DNA from: Phycisphaera sp. TMED24
GTDB taxonomy: Bacteria > Planctomycetota > Phycisphaerae > Phycisphaerales > SM1A02
Direction: 5' to 3'
DNA length: 64,000 nucleotides
Assembly: GCA_002168105.2 (NCBI GenBank)
Contig: NHCD02000019.1
Location: 56,597-120,596, forward strand
Under the pieces are notes generated by a model. That model saw only the letters and a program-made list of their open reading frames with translations, searched no databases and was not told the DNA's origin. This document shows, piece after piece, positions 35,708 through 43,839 of the stretch. Within the stretch, counting starts at the first letter, position 1, and each line of letters opens with the position of its first letter. A program made the translations under genes and the position numbers.

Positions 35708-36522
35708 GGGGTGTCAAAGTGAAACGCAGTGAATTCTGGGTTTGGGATGGCGTGGAAGCTTGCGTCGGCTTCGGTGGCACGAACAGTGATCATCCACGTG
35801 CCTTCGTTCATGACCCCTTTGAACCGGCTGGCGGTGGTCCCCGGCAGTATTTTGAGGCCTGCTCCCATGACGCGGCTTCTGGCCTCGCCTCCCATGGCTT
35901 CCAAGTCCACCATGGCTTCGGTCTCACCTCGCACGGCCACCAGTGCCGATCCGCGGTTGGAAATCGCGGTCACGTCACCTTGCAAAGGCCGGTGAGAGCG
36001 CACCAGCACGTTGCCTTCGTTGGTTTGGGCATCGATGGGACCGACGCAGCCTCTGACTTCGATGTGGCCGAAGCCGGAACGAACGCGTACCCCACTGGGC
36101 TCGGGCAACTCAATGATGAGGTCGGTTTGCATCTGCTCGGCATCAGGGTGGCCGCTGTTCGCCTTGATGACCAAGACTGGTCCGTCGGGCCCTGATTCGA
36201 CTCTGGCCTTGATCTGGACATCGTCGAGGGCCAAAAAGCCATCTTCGGATCGACCGGCACCAAAATCTGCCCGGCGGGTCGTGATCAATCTTGGCGACTC
36301 AAGACCTTCCGCCCGGCGCACCAAAACATCTCCACGGAAGATGTCTACGTCCAGGTTCACCGGTCCGGTGATGGGTAAAGATTCGGCAGGATCCTCCGCG
36401 AAGGCTTCGAAGAGGGGGTCAACCAGCTCTTTTGGCGACATGGGGTCACTGCCATCAACACGGGCAATCCCTCCACATCCCACCAAGAGCAATCCAGCCA
36501 ATCGGGCAAAGCGCATGGACAT
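35704..36522 (-). CDS. Putative lipoprotein with DUF4097-like beta-helix repeat region
   Basis: A 272-residue protein with a lipoprotein signal (FARLAGLLLVGCGG, lipobox LVGC). The body is a series of short beta strands (VDIFRGDVLVRRAEG, SGVRVRSGFGHIEVRGCVGPI, NEGNVLVRSHRPLQGDV) resembling DUF4097 putative adhesin domains. Function is not known. It starts at 36522 (alternative Met two codons in) divergently from the TPP riboswitch and thiC, and is coupled to rlmE. Confidence 0.78.
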   Translation of the reverse strand: MSMRFARLAGLLLVGCGGIARVDGSDPMSPKELVDPLFEAFAEDPAESLPITGPVNLDVDIFRGDVLVRRAEGLESPRLITTRRADFGAGRSEDGFLALDDVQIKARVESGPDGPVLVIKANSGHPDAEQMQTDLIIELPEPSGVRVRSGFGHIEVRGCVGPIDAQTNEGNVLVRSHRPLQGDVTAISNRGSALVAVRGETEAMVDLEAMGGEARSRVMGAGLKILPGTTASRFKGVMNEGTWMITVRATEADASFHAIPNPEFTAFHFDTP

Positions 36523-36561
36523 CTATCGTCGAGGTGCGCCCCATCCCTATACTTCTTCTGC

Positions 36562-36637
36562 ACGCACGGGGCGCGGTTTGTTCCGCTGAGAAGAACCCGT
36601 TGCACCTGATCCGGGTCGTGCCGGCGGAGGGATGCGT
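36562..36637 (+). promoter_or_regulatory. TPP riboswitch (THI element)
   Basis: The leader of thiC carries the conserved blocks of a thiamine pyrophosphate riboswitch: ACGGGGCGCGG, CTGAGAAGAACCCG, CACCTGATCCGGGTCGTGCC and GGAGGGATGCGT. Terminal ACGCA and TGCGT can form stem P1. TPP binding should shut off thiC expression. The thiC start codon is about 48 nt downstream, close enough for translational or terminator-type control. Confidence 0.95.
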
Positions 36638-36684
36638 GCCCTTCGTCCCATCGGCTCGTCCTCTGTTTGCGTCAAAGGACCACC

Positions 36685-38529
36685 ATGGACCTCACCAACC
36701 CGCCTCTTATTGGAGCCACCGACCCCGCCACCGTCCCCACCGGGACCACCCCAGGATGTTTTGCGAATCCTCCTCAGGTGGGTGGCCCTCGAACCTATTC
36801 CAGTCCGGACACTCCAGGCATGCCAGAACCGTCGGACAAGACGGCCTGGGATTTCCTTCCTGATGGCTGGTCGATTGAGTCTCATCCCGAAGGTTGTCTG
36901 GGACATGGCCGGGGAACGGATCCGATTCGTGGGATTGCCCCGGAAGGCTTTGTCCCGATCACACAACTGGAACATGCTCGCCTTGGCACCGTGACCTCCG
37001 AAATGCGCCGAGTCTCCGAACGAGAGCCTCATCTGACGCCCGAACAAGTTCGTGACGAAGTGGCGTCTGGGCGTTTGGTGATTCCCGCCAACCGCAACCA
37101 CCTCACTCAAAAGTTGGATCCCATGGCAATTGGTCGTGCGACCCGCACCAAAGTCAATGCGAACATGGGCGCTTCTCCAGTCTCCTCTGGAACAGAGGAA
37201 GAGGTTGACAAGTTGAAGTGGGCCGAGCGATGGACAGCAGACACGGTGATGGACTTGTCAACCGGCGGCGATCTTGATGCATGTCGAGAGGCGATCTTGG
37301 CTGAAAGCACGGTTCCAATCGGGACAGTTCCGATTTACTCCATGATCATTGGCCGAAAGATTGAAGACCTCAGTCGAGAAATCATTCTGGATACCTGCAG
37401 AAGTCAGGCAGAACAAGGGGTTGATTATTTCACAATCCACGCCGGAGTACTTCAGGAACATATTCCTTTGGTACGTGATCGGGTGATTGGAATTGTGTCG
37501 CGAGGTGGCTCACTTTTGGCCAAGTGGATGATTCATCATGGGCGTCAAAACATCATGAATGAATGTTGGGATGACATCTGCGAAATTTGTCGTGAACATG
37601 ACGTGACCTTCTCGGTTGGTGATGGGTTGCGACCTGGCGGTTTGGCAGATGCCTCAGACGCGGCACAGATTGGTGAACTTTCGGCCATTGGCCATCTTGT
37701 GGAGCGTGCGTGGCGGCACGGTGTGCAGGCCATGGTGGAAGGTCCAGGCCACGTCCCCGTAGATCAAATTGAATGGAATATGAAATTGCAGCGTCGACTG
37801 TGCCATGGCGCCCCGTTCTACGTGCTTGGCCCATTGGTCACCGACATGTTCCCCGGTTATGACCACATCACGAGCGCGATCGGCGCCACCATGGCGGCGT
37901 ATCACGGCGCGTCCATGTTGTGTTATGTGACACCAAAAGAGCACCTTGGTTTGCCCAAGCGGGACGATGTGAAGCAGGGGTGTGTGGCCTATCGCATTGC
38001 TGCCCACTCGGCTGATATTGCTCTTGGTATTCCTGGAAGCCGTGACAATGACGATGAGTTGACAAAGGCCCGAGCGGCCCTCAATTGGCAGCGGCACTTT
38101 GACTTGTCATTCGATCCAGATTTGGCCCGGGCATATCACGACGAGGATTTGGATGTTGACACCGACTTCTGTGCCATGTGTGGGCATGACTGGTGCAGCG
38201 TTCGGATCTCCAAAGAAATCCAAGAATTTGCCAGCGGTAAGACAGAAGAAAACGCTTGGGAAAGATCCAAACGCAGTGCGGCATTGAATGATGAGCAGCG
38301 AAAAATTCTCGAACAGCGTGGTGTTCTTTCTCCAGAAGAGATCCATAAACTGTCCGCCAAGAAAAAGGGCAAAGGCGACACCAAGGACCAAGACACGAAG
38401 GCGGCCTGCCACTCCGATTATGTTGATGAGGAAGAAGCTCGGAAAATCCAGCTTGCTCCCGGTGAAACCTTGGTCGAGCTTCGCACCGAGGAAGCCCACA
38501 ATCTTCCCAAACACGATCCGGTGATCTGA
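36685..38529 (+). CDS. thiC: Phosphomethylpyrimidine synthase (ThiC)
   Basis: A 614-residue radical-SAM-like enzyme making HMP phosphate from aminoimidazole ribotide. The start at 36685 has AAGGA upstream. The C-terminal cluster-binding motif is DFCAMCGHDWCS (CxxCxxxxC), and NRNHLTQKLDPMAIGR, TVMDLSTGGDLDACRE, YFTIHAGVL and MVEGPGHVPVDQIEWNM are characteristic. The C-terminus beyond residue ~510 is a charged extension (KKKGKGDTKDQDTKAACHS). It is controlled by the TPP riboswitch and overlaps the slyX start. Confidence 0.97.
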   Translation: MDLTNPPLIGATDPATVPTGTTPGCFANPPQVGGPRTYSSPDTPGMPEPSDKTAWDFLPDGWSIESHPEGCLGHGRGTDPIRGIAPEGFVPITQLEHARLGTVTSEMRRVSEREPHLTPEQVRDEVASGRLVIPANRNHLTQKLDPMAIGRATRTKVNANMGASPVSSGTEEEVDKLKWAERWTADTVMDLSTGGDLDACREAILAESTVPIGTVPIYSMIIGRKIEDLSREIILDTCRSQAEQGVDYFTIHAGVLQEHIPLVRDRVIGIVSRGGSLLAKWMIHHGRQNIMNECWDDICEICREHDVTFSVGDGLRPGGLADASDAAQIGELSAIGHLVERAWRHGVQAMVEGPGHVPVDQIEWNMKLQRRLCHGAPFYVLGPLVTDMFPGYDHITSAIGATMAAYHGASMLCYVTPKEHLGLPKRDDVKQGCVAYRIAAHSADIALGIPGSRDNDDELTKARAALNWQRHFDLSFDPDLARAYHDEDLDVDTDFCAMCGHDWCSVRISKEIQEFASGKTEENAWERSKRSAALNDEQRKILEQRGVLSPEEIHKLSAKKKGKGDTKDQDTKAACHSDYVDEEEARKIQLAPGETLVELRTEEAHNLPKHDPVI

Positions 38530-38798
38530 TGGCGGATTCGAAAGAGCTGTCCGAACGTGTTGCTCGCTTGGAGTCTCGATTGCTTCAGCTTGAGGAGTCT
38601 CTGGCTTTTTTGCAGCACACCCAAGATCAACTCAATACTGAATTGACTCGCGTGGCCACCCAGACCGATCGGATCGAGCCCAAGTTGGGTGAATTGCACG
38701 GCACGCTGCAGGCGATTGACGAACGAACCAAGTCGAATCAAGCCACGGACGAAGCTGTGGACCATCGGCCTCCCCACTGGGATGGTCGTTCGCGTTAA
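38529..38798 (+). CDS. SlyX-like small coiled-coil protein
   Basis: An 89-residue protein with a long leucine-zipper-like helix (LSERVARLESRLLQLEESLAFLQHTQDQLN) and a terminal PPHW, matching the SlyX family (LExRL..QE..I..LN...PPHY). SlyX has no defined biochemical role. The ATG shares bases with the thiC stop (TGATG), so it is coupled to thiC. Confidence 0.8.
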   Translation: MADSKELSERVARLESRLLQLEESLAFLQHTQDQLNTELTRVATQTDRIEPKLGELHGTLQAIDERTKSNQATDEAVDHRPPHWDGRSR

Positions 38799-38855
38799 AG
38801 CCAACTTCAACTGGCAATTGAATTGTTTTGTTTCGTGAAATGTTCATCCCTGGGT

Positions 38856-38891
38856 GAGACCCGCGGGGGTGGAGGTGTGCCCGCGGGTCTC
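38856..38891. terminator. Strong hairpin between convergent genes
   Basis: GAGACCCGCGGG and CCCGCGGGTCTC make a perfect 12-bp stem around a 12-nt loop, in the 161-bp gap between slyX (plus) and the 38960-39727 gene (minus). There is no T-run on either side, so it may be a barrier or bidirectional terminator without a U-tract, or another structured element. Confidence 0.45.
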
Positions 38892-38959
38892 AAGTACCAG
38901 GTTGAAATCATGCCCGTGGAGTCGGTCGGGCATGGCAAGGGGGGATCTTGGGAGGGGAT

Positions 38960-39727
38960 CTATTGGTCGTACCACTGACCAGTGATGGTGTCGTAGAGCA
39001 CCGCCACACCAGCGGGACTCTGAAGATCGGGCTCGACTTGGACGCCAATGTCCAGATGGGTCATGCCCCGTTCGGTTTCCATCGGTCGGATTCGAATCCG
39101 GCCGCTCGCGTTGAGCAGACGATCCGCCATGTCCTCGGGAGGACGTGACATCTCTGCATCGGTCCCCAAATAGCGTTGGGCGTATCGCATCAAAGCGTCT
39201 GACATGCATTCCAAAGCGTCTTGCCGTTCACGGGCTTCGAGAATGATTGACGGCCCGCTTTGTTGAAGCACCCGCTGGACTCTCGGTTCAGCCGACAACA
39301 ATCCAAGATGACGCTGAAGAACGGTTCGAAAGAACAGCACATCCGAGACATCGACAGGGCCCGAGACGTCAACCAGAACCACTTGCTTGAGGTCGGCCAC
39401 GCGAACAAAATCAGCCATAGCGCGGGTGGGGATGATGGCCCCATCGGCAAGAGCTCGACCGGGGAGTCCCGTGACCGCGAGGATCCGCGCCGGCGACGCC
39501 TGATCGCTTTGCGAGCGAGGTAACACCAAAGTTTGTGGACCAGCAAGATTCATCCAGGCACGGGCCGCAGACAAATCATCCCAAGGGTCCAATTGAAAGA
39601 CCACATTGTCGTTCGTGGTCTTTAAAGATGCCGCGAGCGCGGAGAGCATGCCCGCGAGAGGACTTCCTTGTTGCCGAGGTGGGCTGGAGAATGACACAGA
39701 GCTGTTCAAAAAGTCTGCAGGACTCAT
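38960..39727 (-). CDS. Hypothetical protein
   Basis: A 255-residue ORF with no recognisable domain. The N-terminus is polar (MSPADFLNSSVSFSSPPRQQG) with no signal or TM. Alternating strands and helices (ADLKQVVLVDVSGPVDVSDVLFF, SGRIRIRPMETERGMTHLDIGV) suggest a soluble alpha/beta fold. It is coupled by an ATGA overlap to a 34-codon ORF upstream. No function is proposed. Confidence 0.6.
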   Translation of the reverse strand: MSPADFLNSSVSFSSPPRQQGSPLAGMLSALAASLKTTNDNVVFQLDPWDDLSAARAWMNLAGPQTLVLPRSQSDQASPARILAVTGLPGRALADGAIIPTRAMADFVRVADLKQVVLVDVSGPVDVSDVLFFRTVLQRHLGLLSAEPRVQRVLQQSGPSIILEARERQDALECMSDALMRYAQRYLGTDAEMSRPPEDMADRLLNASGRIRIRPMETERGMTHLDIGVQVEPDLQSPAGVAVLYDTITGQWYDQ

Positions 39728-39828
39728 GCGGCACCTCCCGAGGGACTGTCACCACGGCCTCGACGGAGGCAAGGATGGGCGACAACGGCGGATGGGGCGA
39801 CGATTTTGGCAAGCATGGTGATGGTCAT
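39724..39828 (-). CDS. Possible 34-aa ORF coupled to hypothetical
   Basis: Too short for the track. Reading from ATG 39828 gives MTITMLAKIVAPSAVVAHPC, then an Arg/Gly-rich tail; TGA overlaps the ATG of the next gene (ATGA). A weak AGGA lies upstream. It may be a leader peptide that couples translation of the 255-aa protein, or chance. Confidence 0.35.
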   Translation of the reverse strand: MTITMLAKIVAPSAVVAHPCLRRGRGDSPSGGAA

Positions 39829-39873
39829 GGTGGGATTCCTATTTGGGGTTGAAGAAAAAGGGGGAAATGAAAA

Positions 39874-39898
39874 AAGGCCCCGCGAGTTGCGGGGCCTT
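39874..39898 (-). terminator. Intrinsic terminator
   Basis: AAGGCCCCGC and GCGGGGCCTT form a 10-bp stem with a 5-nt loop. On the minus strand it is followed by TTTTTCATTTCC, a clear U-tract, so it should end transcription of the small membrane gene at 39929. Confidence 0.8.
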
Positions 39899-39928
39899 CA
39901 AGAGTCGTGCGATGAACTCGCGTGTGCT

Positions 39929-40063
39929 CTAGGAGACCCCTCGCTCAAGGACATGGAGCATGAGGGTGGAAATGCAGATGGAAACCAGAGTGGTGACCAC
40001 GCAAAGGGCGACCAGGGCGGAATACGCCTTCGGAGACCGGCGAGCATCGTGGGAATTGTTCAT
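39929..40063 (-). CDS. Small membrane protein
   Basis: A 44-residue protein from Met at 40063 (MNNSHDARRSPKAYSALVAL); the track's earlier start at 40150 adds 29 residues of uncertain reality. One hydrophobic helix (YSALVALCVVTTLVSICISTLML) is visible. It has no clear ribosome-binding site, but the strong terminator immediately downstream supports a genuine unit. Confidence 0.5.
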   Translation of the reverse strand: MNNSHDARRSPKAYSALVALCVVTTLVSICISTLMLHVLERGVS

Positions 40064-40203
40064 TGGGAGGGCGACCGCTTTGCTACGCGCACGGACAGGC
40101 AAGCCCTTTTGGGCGGCTTGGTGGACGTGTTCGGAAGAAAAGTTTCGCATTCCAGATCGACCTTACGCCCCAAACCTGAATTTGGTCGCACAATGTTCAA
40201 TGA

Positions 40204-41550
40204 ATGACAAGAAAAAATGCCAATGCTGAAGACTTCGTCGCTCTTGGGGTGGAAACCGTTCTGGTGAACAACCTCGGCGCGGCCGGCGCTACCGAGCCCA
40301 GACCCATTCAAGCCGCCGCGATTCCGCCAGCACTTGACGGAAAAGATGTCATCGGTATTGCGCAAACTGGTCGGGGCAAGACGTTCGCTTACTTGGTGCC
40401 CATGATTCAACGCATCGTGGAAGAAGCACAGATTCCGAAAGGCCGGCTTCACGGACGAAAGCCCAAGAACCCCTTGGCCAAAGGGGCCGCTCGGTTGAGA
40501 GGTCTGGTGCTGGTGCCGACACGTGAGTTGGCCTTTCAGGTGGCCCAAGAAGCAGAGTTGCTCACCAAGCGTCTGAGGTTTACGGTCGCCGTTGCGGTGG
40601 GGAAATCACCGATCGGGCCCCAGACCAAAGCCATCTCTGATGGTGCCGAACTCTTGGTGGCCACGCCAGGTCGCGTCCTGGAGTTGGGTGGAAAAGGCAT
40701 TTTTGATTGGTGCAATCTTTCGGTCGCCGCCATCGACGAAGCAGATCGAATGATGGACATGGGCTTTTTGCCGCAAATCGAATCGCTGTTGTCCGAACTT
40801 CCCGCGGGCCGGCAGCACCTCTTTTTCAGTGCCACCATGCCCAAGCAGGTCGAGCGTTTGTCGGCACGATTTTTGGCGGACCCGGTCCGGCTCGAAGTGG
40901 ATCCAGAAGGCTCGACGGCGGCGAACCTGAAACATCGCCCCATCTTCGTTCCTGGATTACGCAAGATTCCACTGTTGCTGGAGAAGATTCTTCCCAACCG
41001 AAAAGGAGTGTTGGTGTTTTGCCGCACCCGCCGCCGGGTGGATTTTGTCGCCAAAGCCCTTCGAGAAGCTGGGATCGCATGCGATTCCATCCATGGCGAC
41101 CGCTCGCAATCGGCCCGGAGACAGGCGTTGTCTGATTTCACCGAAGGTCATGTGGAGGTGTTGATCTCGACCGATGTGGCGGCTCGAGGCTTGCACATTG
41201 AACGGGTCAAAACCGTGGTGCATTACGACATTCCTTTGGAACCAGATGGGTACGTGCATCGTTCTGGTCGCGCTGGACACGGTGGAGGACGAGGCACCGC
41301 GGTGGCCTTGGTGATGCCGACCGAACGCAACTTGTGGCAAAAGCTGGCCAAGGCGTGTGACATCAATGAGCCGCTTGAAGCGGTTGATGGCTACGAGCCT
41401 CACGTCAAGAAGCCTTCGGGCACCCGGCCACCAAAATCCCATCGGGTCCGTCACGAGACCGTGCGCCGAAAAGGGCGTTCGCGGGCCTCGAAGCCGATCG
41501 CCAAAGGTGAAAAGCCAGGTTCGGGCGTCAAACGCCGGCCGAGTTCCTAG
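40204..41550 (+). CDS. DEAD-box RNA helicase
   Basis: A 448-residue ATP-dependent RNA helicase. All core motifs are visible: Q-motif-like EPRPIQAAAIPPAL, motif I AQTGRGKT, Ia PTRELA, Ib TPGRVLEL, II DEAD, III SAT, IV VFCRT, V STDVAARGLHI and VI HRSGRAGHGG. The C-terminus is a basic tail (RRKGRSRASKPIAKGEKPGSGVKRRPS) that would bind RNA, as in RhlE-type or cold-shock helicases. Its stop and the stop of the DUF481-like gene share the palindrome CTAG. Confidence 0.93.
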   Translation: MTRKNANAEDFVALGVETVLVNNLGAAGATEPRPIQAAAIPPALDGKDVIGIAQTGRGKTFAYLVPMIQRIVEEAQIPKGRLHGRKPKNPLAKGAARLRGLVLVPTRELAFQVAQEAELLTKRLRFTVAVAVGKSPIGPQTKAISDGAELLVATPGRVLELGGKGIFDWCNLSVAAIDEADRMMDMGFLPQIESLLSELPAGRQHLFFSATMPKQVERLSARFLADPVRLEVDPEGSTAANLKHRPIFVPGLRKIPLLLEKILPNRKGVLVFCRTRRRVDFVAKALREAGIACDSIHGDRSQSARRQALSDFTEGHVEVLISTDVAARGLHIERVKTVVHYDIPLEPDGYVHRSGRAGHGGGRGTAVALVMPTERNLWQKLAKACDINEPLEAVDGYEPHVKKPSGTRPPKSHRVRHETVRRKGRSRASKPIAKGEKPGSGVKRRPSS

Positions 41551-42251
41551 AGCTCCACCTGAACCATGACTTTGACGTTCCAAGCGCTGCGGACCAGTCG
41601 AGCGGTGTCGTATTCCTGATCGGCATTGATGCGAAGCGACAAGCCTTGATCTGGGTCGAGCATGTAGTTCCAGTCGATGTTGGTGAACGTTCGGTAATCC
41701 TCGAGTCCATCCAGATCGGGATACAGGAACAATGAGCCTTTGAGAGTCTGGCGTTCGGACGGTTCCATGGAGCCCCGGAAACCGATATTGCCTTCAGGCA
41801 CAAATTCGTCCGCGGTTGGATCCGTCAGTCCGCTGTCCAGTCGGAATCCGCCCCCGAATACCGCGTCCAGGTTCCATTTCTTTTCGCCTTGGTTCTCGTA
41901 GATCTGATACGTCCCGCCCAAGGATTCGGTGAGCCGGGTGTCAAAGTTTTGGAATTCATCGATTCGATATCGCGTGTCACTGAACAGGCCCCATCGCTCT
42001 TCGCCGCATTTCCAGTCCCCCCGGAAACGGGCTTCCACGTCGTTTCGGATCCGTTCGCCTTCGCTTTCGCCGTATTGAATACGAAGCAAAGTCTCGTAGG
42101 TGTGCTCTTCAGTTTTCTGGTCACCTTCGATATCCACTCGGAAATTGGTGACAGTTTGGGCATCTCCAGAGGCGTCGAAGCCCAAAGACAGTTTGAAGTT
42201 CCAGTCGTCATCGGCGGCCAAGAGGGCCAAGGTCGCGAGGGTCGTGATCAT
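41547..42251 (-). CDS. DUF481-like outer-membrane beta-barrel protein
   Basis: A 234-residue protein with a very short N-terminal hydrophobic segment (MITTLATLALLAA). The body is amphipathic beta strands with alternating charge (WNFKLSLGFDASGDAQTVTNFRVDIEG, RWGLFSDTRYRIDEFQNFDTRL, DYRTFTNIDWNYMLD) ending in an aromatic/hydrophobic terminal strand (WNVKVMVQVEL), as in salt-inducible outer-membrane DUF481 proteins. Pore activity is inference. Confidence 0.75.
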   Translation of the reverse strand: MITTLATLALLAADDDWNFKLSLGFDASGDAQTVTNFRVDIEGDQKTEEHTYETLLRIQYGESEGERIRNDVEARFRGDWKCGEERWGLFSDTRYRIDEFQNFDTRLTESLGGTYQIYENQGEKKWNLDAVFGGGFRLDSGLTDPTADEFVPEGNIGFRGSMEPSERQTLKGSLFLYPDLDGLEDYRTFTNIDWNYMLDPDQGLSLRINADQEYDTARLVRSAWNVKVMVQVEL

Positions 42252-42263
42252 TCGTGGTCGTAC

Positions 42264-43037
42264 TCAGTGTGGGTTGGGAGGTTGGCGGAAGGAGGAAACA
42301 CGATGCTGGGTGGCGTCGCGGGACATCAAAGTGGCCGATACGTCGGCCGCATGATCGAGGATCACATCCTGATCGGAACCCTCGAAATGGTTCAAATACC
42401 GTTTGGTTGTTCGCAGCGCAGTGGGATCCGCGCCAAGGAGTTGATCGGCCAAACGGTCGGTGGATTCTGAAAGTTCTTCCTCGGGCACCAGATCGGTCAG
42501 CAATCCCAAGCGGGCCGCTTCTGTGCCCGTGGTGGTGCCTCCCCGGAGCATGAAGGCCCGAGCAGGTGAGGGTCCAATTTTCTGCACCAGCCATGGCGTC
42601 ATGAGCGCTGGTGAGAGCCCCAGTTCGATGGGGGGATAGCCCACTTTCGTATTTGGGGTGCCAATGGCAAAGTCGCAAGCACACAAAAGGCCAAATCCAC
42701 CGCCAATAGCAGCGCCCTGAACTGGCGCAACTGTGATAGCCGGCACACGCCGAACCGCTCGCATCAGTTGGGAAAGCAAACGGAGCAGGCGAAAGCAGGT
42801 TTCCGAACTTTCAAGCACTTCGTCGAGGTCGATCCCCGCACAGAAATGTGGGCCTTCCCCTCGAATCACCAAAACACTGCGGTCACTGCCCAAACCTTGA
42901 ATCAAGCGAATGGCTTCTTCGAGCAAGCCAATTGATGTGGCGTTGCGTCGTTCGGGGTGGGCCAAGACCAAGTCCGCGCGACCATCTTTGGGGTGTTCCA
43001 ATCGGGCAAGAGGCATGCTTCCTCTCATCGGCCGCAT
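42264..43037 (-). CDS. Enoyl-CoA hydratase/isomerase family protein
   Basis: A 257-residue crotonase-fold protein. The oxyanion elements are present: GPHFCAGIDLDEVLES and QGAAIGGGFGLLCACDFAIG. The glutamate of the usual FGLPEVxLGL motif is replaced (VGYPPIELGL), so hydratase activity is uncertain; an isomerase, ligase or thioesterase-like role is possible. The gene lies 10 bp downstream of trpC and probably shares its transcript, without an obvious pathway link. Confidence 0.88.
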   Translation of the reverse strand: MRPMRGSMPLARLEHPKDGRADLVLAHPERRNATSIGLLEEAIRLIQGLGSDRSVLVIRGEGPHFCAGIDLDEVLESSETCFRLLRLLSQLMRAVRRVPAITVAPVQGAAIGGGFGLLCACDFAIGTPNTKVGYPPIELGLSPALMTPWLVQKIGPSPARAFMLRGGTTTGTEAARLGLLTDLVPEEELSESTDRLADQLLGADPTALRTTKRYLNHFEGSDQDVILDHAADVSATLMSRDATQHRVSSFRQPPNPH

Positions 43038-43047
43038 GGGCGGAAAA

Positions 43048-43839
43048 TCACGAACCAGAAAGCAGGGTCCGCAGTGCGGCCCCAGGGTCAGGTTGCCGCA
43101 TCAGGTGCTCACCAATCAGGCCATTCCGGATTCCTGCTCGTTGCATGCGGGCGAGGTCGGCCGGTTCTCGCAAACCAGACTCGGCGACCACTTTGCTTGG
43201 GTCAGGAAGTTGGGGCAACAGGGCCTCAATGTGTCCGAGGTCGGTCGTCATGGTGCGGAGGTTGCGGTTGTTGATGCCCAGGCGGACATGGCTTGGGTGT
43301 TGTTCTGCCCAGGCCTGAGCCCGAGGCAACTCTTCACCGTCGTGGATTTCCAACAACACATCGAGCCCCAGAGCCAATGCTTCACCCGCAAGGTCGTCCA
43401 AAGCTTGACCGGGGAGGCACTCGGCGATCAATAAGACCGCATCGGCCCCGGCCCCACGCGCTTCGAGCAATTGTCGGCGGTCCACCACGAAATCCTTCCG
43501 GAGCACGGGGATCTCAACCGAGGCCTTCACGGCCTTCAAATCCTCGAGTGTGCCACCAAAATAGGTTTGGTTGGTCAGGCAGGAAATGGCCGCGGCCCCG
43601 GCAGTCTCGTAGGCCGAGACCACCTCTTGAGGGGTAGAGCCCGGGCGAATTTCCCCTCCAGAAGGGGATTTTCGTTTGAACTCCGCGATGACGCGGAAGT
43701 GGCCTGGGGCATCCAGAGCTTGGATCAACGATCGGGGGGGTGGGAGATCCCCAGCGGCTCCGGCCGCGAGTGCATCGCGGTCGAGGGCCGATTCCAATGT
43801 AACGCGGGTCTCTGAGACGATTTCATCCAAGATGGTCAT
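43048..43839 (-). CDS. trpC: Indole-3-glycerol phosphate synthase (TrpC)
   Basis: A 263-residue TIM-barrel enzyme of tryptophan synthesis, converting CdRP to indole-3-glycerol phosphate. The start at 43839 (MTILDEIVSETR) trims 34 tracked codons. Motifs are IAEFKRKSPSGG, PVLRKDFVVDRRQLLEARGAGADAVLLI, LLEIHDGEEL, LGINNRNLRTM and VAESGLREPADL. Its ATG overlaps the divergent CPBP gene start in a TCATGA palindrome. trpS lies next on the other strand, a thematic neighbour. Confidence 0.97.
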   Translation of the reverse strand: MTILDEIVSETRVTLESALDRDALAAGAAGDLPPPRSLIQALDAPGHFRVIAEFKRKSPSGGEIRPGSTPQEVVSAYETAGAAAISCLTNQTYFGGTLEDLKAVKASVEIPVLRKDFVVDRRQLLEARGAGADAVLLIAECLPGQALDDLAGEALALGLDVLLEIHDGEELPRAQAWAEQHPSHVRLGINNRNLRTMTTDLGHIEALLPQLPDPSKVVAESGLREPADLARMQRAGIRNGLIGEHLMRQPDPGAALRTLLSGS

